DNA from: Clostridia bacterium
Lineage (GTDB): Bacteria > Bacillota > Clostridia > Oscillospirales > Acutalibacteraceae
NCBI GenBank assembly: GCA_900766585.1
Contig: CAAFVV010000050.1
Location: 43,584 to 107,583, forward strand
DNA length: 64,000 nt
Direction of reading: 5' to 3'
Below, piece after piece: positions 61,338-64,000 of this stretch. The translations under genes and the position numbers were made by a program. The notes beneath the pieces were generated by a model. That model was not told the DNA's origin, did no database searches, and saw only the letters and a list, made by a program, of their open reading frames with translations. Every line of letters starts with the position of its first letter. Within the stretch, counting starts at the first letter, position 1.

Positions 61338-63857
61338 ATGTATCGTTTCAAAGGATTTACCGAAAAGGCCAATACGGCACTCAATGCCGCCATTGAAGCG
61401 GCACAGGAGATGGGACACACCTATGTGGGCACCGAGCACCTGGTGCTCGGTCTGCTCCGCGAGGGGACCGGCGTGGCGGCGACCGTGCTGTCCGGCCGGG
61501 GCATTACGGCGGCTGCCTATGAACAGGCGATCCGTCAGGCAGAGACGACGGGCAGCGAGACCAGACTGTCGCCGGAGGATTTTACACCGCGCGCCAAGAA
61601 AGCGCTGGAGCTGTCCGTGGCCGAGGCGACATATATGCAGACAGGCTATGTCGGCACCGAGCATATTCTGCTGGCGGTGATGCGGGATGAGAGCAGCGTG
61701 TCCATGCGGCTGCTGGCGGCGCTGGGCGCGCGCACCGATGAGCTGGTGGAGGATATTGCAAACGCGATCGGCGCCCGTCCGGGTGAGACCGCCGAGACCG
61801 GTTCGCGCGGCGGTGCGGGCGCGGCCGCCCGCAAGGGCGACAGCCAAACCCCGACGCTCGACCAGTTCGGGCGGGATCTGACGGAGCTGGCCAAGCAGGG
61901 CAAGCTGGATCCGGTGATCGGTCGTGCGAAGGAGATCGAGCGTGTGGTGCAGATTTTGTCCCGCCGCACGAAAAACAACCCCTGCCTGATCGGCGAGCCG
62001 GGTGTCGGCAAGACTGCCATCGCCGAAGGGCTGGCGCAGAAGATCGTCGCCGGTGAGGTGCCGGAGCTGCTCAGCAATAAACGTGTCGTGACGCTCGACC
62101 TGACCGGCATGGTCGCGGGCACCAAGTACCGCGGCGATTTTGAGGAGCGTATCAAGAACGCGATCGACGAGGTCATGAAGGCGAAAAACACCATCCTGTT
62201 CATCGACGAGATCCACACCATCATCGGTGCGGGTGCCGCCGAGGGCGCGGTGGATGCCGCCAACATTTTGAAACCGTCGCTGGCGCGCGGCGAGCTGCAG
62301 ATCATCGGTGCGACGACGCTGGAGGAATACCGCAAGCACATCGAGAAGGATGCGGCGCTTGAACGCCGGTTCCAGCCCGTTGTCGTCGGTGAGCCGAGCG
62401 CGGAGGAGGCTGTGCTGATCCTGCGCGGACTGCGGGATAAATATGAGGCGCACCACAAGGTGAAGATCACCGACGAGGCGCTGGAGGCTGCCGTAAAGCT
62501 GTCGGTGCGGTATATCGCCGACCGGTATCTGCCGGATAAGGCGATCGACCTGATCGACGAGGCGGCGTCCCGTGTACGGCTCAAAGCTTTTACCGCCCCG
62601 CCCGATGTCAAGCAGACCGAACAGGAGCTGAAGCGTTTAGCGGAGGAGAAGAAGGCCGCCGTCAACGAGCAGGACTTCGAGCGTGCCGCCAAGCTCAGAG
62701 ATGAGGAAAAGGCGCTGCAGGAGCAGCTGAGTGAAGCCAAATCCCGTTGGGAGGAGGAAAATGCGGGTGTGACCGGCGAGGTCACGCCGGAGGTTATCGC
62801 CGAGATCGTGTCCGGCTGGACCGGTATTCCGGTGGCGCAGCTGACCGAGGAGGAGGGCGAACGCCTGCTGCATTTGGAGGACATCCTGCATAAGCGGATC
62901 GTCGGTCAGGATGAGGCGGTCAGCGCGGTCGCGCGGGCGATCCGCCGCGGCCGTGTGGGCTTGAAAGACCCGAAGCGCCCGATCGGTTCGTTCCTGTTTT
63001 TAGGACCGACCGGCGTCGGCAAGACCGAGCTTTGCAAAACGCTGGCAGAGGCGATGTTCGGCGACGAAAATGCCATGATCCGTCTCGATATGTCCGAATA
63101 TATGGAGAAGCACACCGTGTCGCGTTTGGTCGGTTCGCCTCCGGGCTATGTCGGCTATGACGAGGGCGGTCAGCTGACCGAAAAGATTCGCCGCAAGCCC
63201 TACACTGTGCTGCTGTTCGATGAAATCGAAAAAGCGCATCCGGATGTGTTCAACATCCTGCTGCAGATCCTGGAGGACGGCATTCTGACGGATGCCCAGG
63301 GGCGCCGTGTCGATTTTAAAAACACCGTCATTATCATGACCTCCAACATCGGTGCACGGCGGATCACCGAGCGCAAGTCGCTTGGCTTTGCGCCGGACGC
63401 GCAAAAGGAGCTTTCGGATCAGAAGCGCATCCGCGAGGATGTGATGGATGAGCTGAAAAAGGCGTTCCGTCCGGAGTTTTTGAACCGTGTGGACGACATC
63501 ATCGTGTTCCGCCAGCTCGGCGAGACCGATATTGCCGAGATCGCGCGCCGGATGCTCCGCTCGCTGGATAAACGGCTCGAGGATATGGATATCCGCCTGT
63601 CGGTCAGCGATGCGGCGGTCGAAAAGATCGCCAAAGCGGGCTTTGATCCGGTCTACGGCGCCCGTCCGCTGCGTAGGGCGATTCAGTCGCAGCTTGAGGA
63701 TCCGCTTGCCGAGCAGATGCTCGAGGGCAAATTCCGCGCGGGCGACACCGTGAACATCGACGTGGACGTGGAAAAGGATACCTTTACCTTTACGTCCGAT
63801 AAGGCACCAAAGGCGGAGGAAGCCGCGCCGGAGAACACGGAGAAACCGGCGGAATAA
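61338..63857 (+). CDS. clpC: ATP-dependent Clp protease ATPase subunit ClpC
   Basis: The 839-residue Hsp100 protein has an N-terminal double repeat domain (~1-145), AAA+ module 1 with Walker A GEPGVGKTA (~residue 221) and Walker B TILFIDEIH (~290), the middle coiled-coil/UVR region (DFERAAKLRDEEKAL, ~447), and AAA+ module 2 with GPTGVGKTE (~557) and LLFDEIEKAH (~625). A ClpP-binding loop is expected near residue ~675. It unfolds substrates, including McsB-marked ones, for ClpP. It is last in the ctsR operon. ClpP is not in the window. Confidence 0.97.
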   Translation: MYRFKGFTEKANTALNAAIEAAQEMGHTYVGTEHLVLGLLREGTGVAATVLSGRGITAAAYEQAIRQAETTGSETRLSPEDFTPRAKKALELSVAEATYMQTGYVGTEHILLAVMRDESSVSMRLLAALGARTDELVEDIANAIGARPGETAETGSRGGAGAAARKGDSQTPTLDQFGRDLTELAKQGKLDPVIGRAKEIERVVQILSRRTKNNPCLIGEPGVGKTAIAEGLAQKIVAGEVPELLSNKRVVTLDLTGMVAGTKYRGDFEERIKNAIDEVMKAKNTILFIDEIHTIIGAGAAEGAVDAANILKPSLARGELQIIGATTLEEYRKHIEKDAALERRFQPVVVGEPSAEEAVLILRGLRDKYEAHHKVKITDEALEAAVKLSVRYIADRYLPDKAIDLIDEAASRVRLKAFTAPPDVKQTEQELKRLAEEKKAAVNEQDFERAAKLRDEEKALQEQLSEAKSRWEEENAGVTGEVTPEVIAEIVSGWTGIPVAQLTEEEGERLLHLEDILHKRIVGQDEAVSAVARAIRRGRVGLKDPKRPIGSFLFLGPTGVGKTELCKTLAEAMFGDENAMIRLDMSEYMEKHTVSRLVGSPPGYVGYDEGGQLTEKIRRKPYTVLLFDEIEKAHPDVFNILLQILEDGILTDAQGRRVDFKNTVIIMTSNIGARRITERKSLGFAPDAQKELSDQKRIREDVMDELKKAFRPEFLNRVDDIIVFRQLGETDIAEIARRMLRSLDKRLEDMDIRLSVSDAAVEKIAKAGFDPVYGARPLRRAIQSQLEDPLAEQMLEGKFRAGDTVNIDVDVEKDTFTFTSDKAPKAEEAAPENTEKPAE

Positions 63858-63946
63858 CCGCAAAGATCCCCCGCACGGCCTGTGGACCGTTCCCCGATCA
63901 ATAGACAAAGAAAAAAGCGCCCTGTCGCAGAAAAGCGGCGAATTAC

Positions 63947-63988
63947 ACGGCCTTGCTCCGGATCTCAAACGGAGTGAGGCCGTTTTTT
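63947..63988 (+). terminator. Terminator after clpC operon
   Basis: ACGGCCTTGCTCCG pairs with CGGAGTGAGGCCGT (one mismatch) across a 9-base loop and is followed by TTTTTT. The ~90 bp between clpC and this hairpin hold no gene. Confidence 0.88.
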
Positions 63989-64000
63989 AAGTCAATACGC

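Noticed and set aside
63900..64000. Possible end of a mobile element after clpC
   Set aside because: The GC-rich hairpin with T tract is adequately explained as the clpC operon terminator; a single copy in the window gives no evidence of mobility.

Overview
The window looks like chromosome of a GC-rich, endospore-forming member of the Clostridia, probably an Oscillospirales/Ruminococcaceae-type gut anaerobe. Evidence: pyruvate:ferredoxin oxidoreductase, spo0A and sigK, a complete ctsR-mcsA-mcsB-clpC operon, a Thr T-box, RNase M5, strong AGGAGG ribosome binding sites, and promoters of the type TTGACA-17-TATACT/TATAAT. No rRNA, tRNA, IS element, integrase, prophage or CRISPR array was seen. Most of the window is ordinary core genome. 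The accessory-looking parts are the holin/XRE region (28.4-29.6 kb) and the AT-richer toxin/immunity-like block (36.2-37.0 kb).

Layout. 0-3.7 kb: a MarR-controlled pair of ABC half-transporters, the second cut by the window edge. 3.8-11.8 kb: an anchored protein of unknown function, a GH92 mannosidase-like enzyme, a YerC (TrpR-like)/methyltransferase/Hsp33/DUF5662 run, a Pro-rich repeat membrane protein and a CNNM-CBS protein. 11.9-15.8 kb: a response regulator, a histidine kinase and an HtrA-type protease, arranged like an envelope-stress module. 16-19.5 kb: PFOR. 19.6-26.7 kb: typA, a phosphoribosyltransferase, comEC, holA, rnmV and a homocysteine methyltransferase-like gene. 26.7-28.4 kb: mgtE behind a long structured leader. 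28.4-33.3 kb: an XRE regulator with a membrane tail, a holin-like gene and a second heterodimeric ABC exporter. 33.5-37 kb: a Usp-like protein and a leftward operon of a toxin-tail-like ORF, an immunity-like ORF, a SurA-N-like protein and two unknowns. 37.1-41.7 kb: thrS-serC-serA behind a threonine T-box. 41.7-43.0 kb: an SPFH protein and a rubredoxin-like miniprotein.

43.1-52.3 kb is one rightward operon holding the complete route from DAHP synthesis to chorismate and on to phenylalanine/tyrosine (aminotransferase, pheA, aroB, aroC, an aroE-aroK fusion, aroQ, aroA, tyrA, DAHP synthase). Its single promoter carries a perfect 9-3-9 inverted repeat. 52.4-56.5 kb reads leftward: murA, a YitT protein, a YmdB phosphodiesterase and a class II aldolase homolog with lost metal ligands and a possible encapsulation-type tail. 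56.7-59.1 kb is a sporulation neighbourhood: DUF1540, sigK, spo0A and a 43-residue Cys-tailed protein under a sigma-K-like promoter. 59.2-63.9 kb is the class III heat-shock operon under tandem CtsR boxes.

The least explained signals are the mgtE leader with potentially crossing helices, the palindromes at the XRE and aromatic promoters, the divergent aldolase, the toxin/immunity-like pair, and a perfect 20-bp hairpin in the murA leader. None is proven to be a new system from sequence alone.
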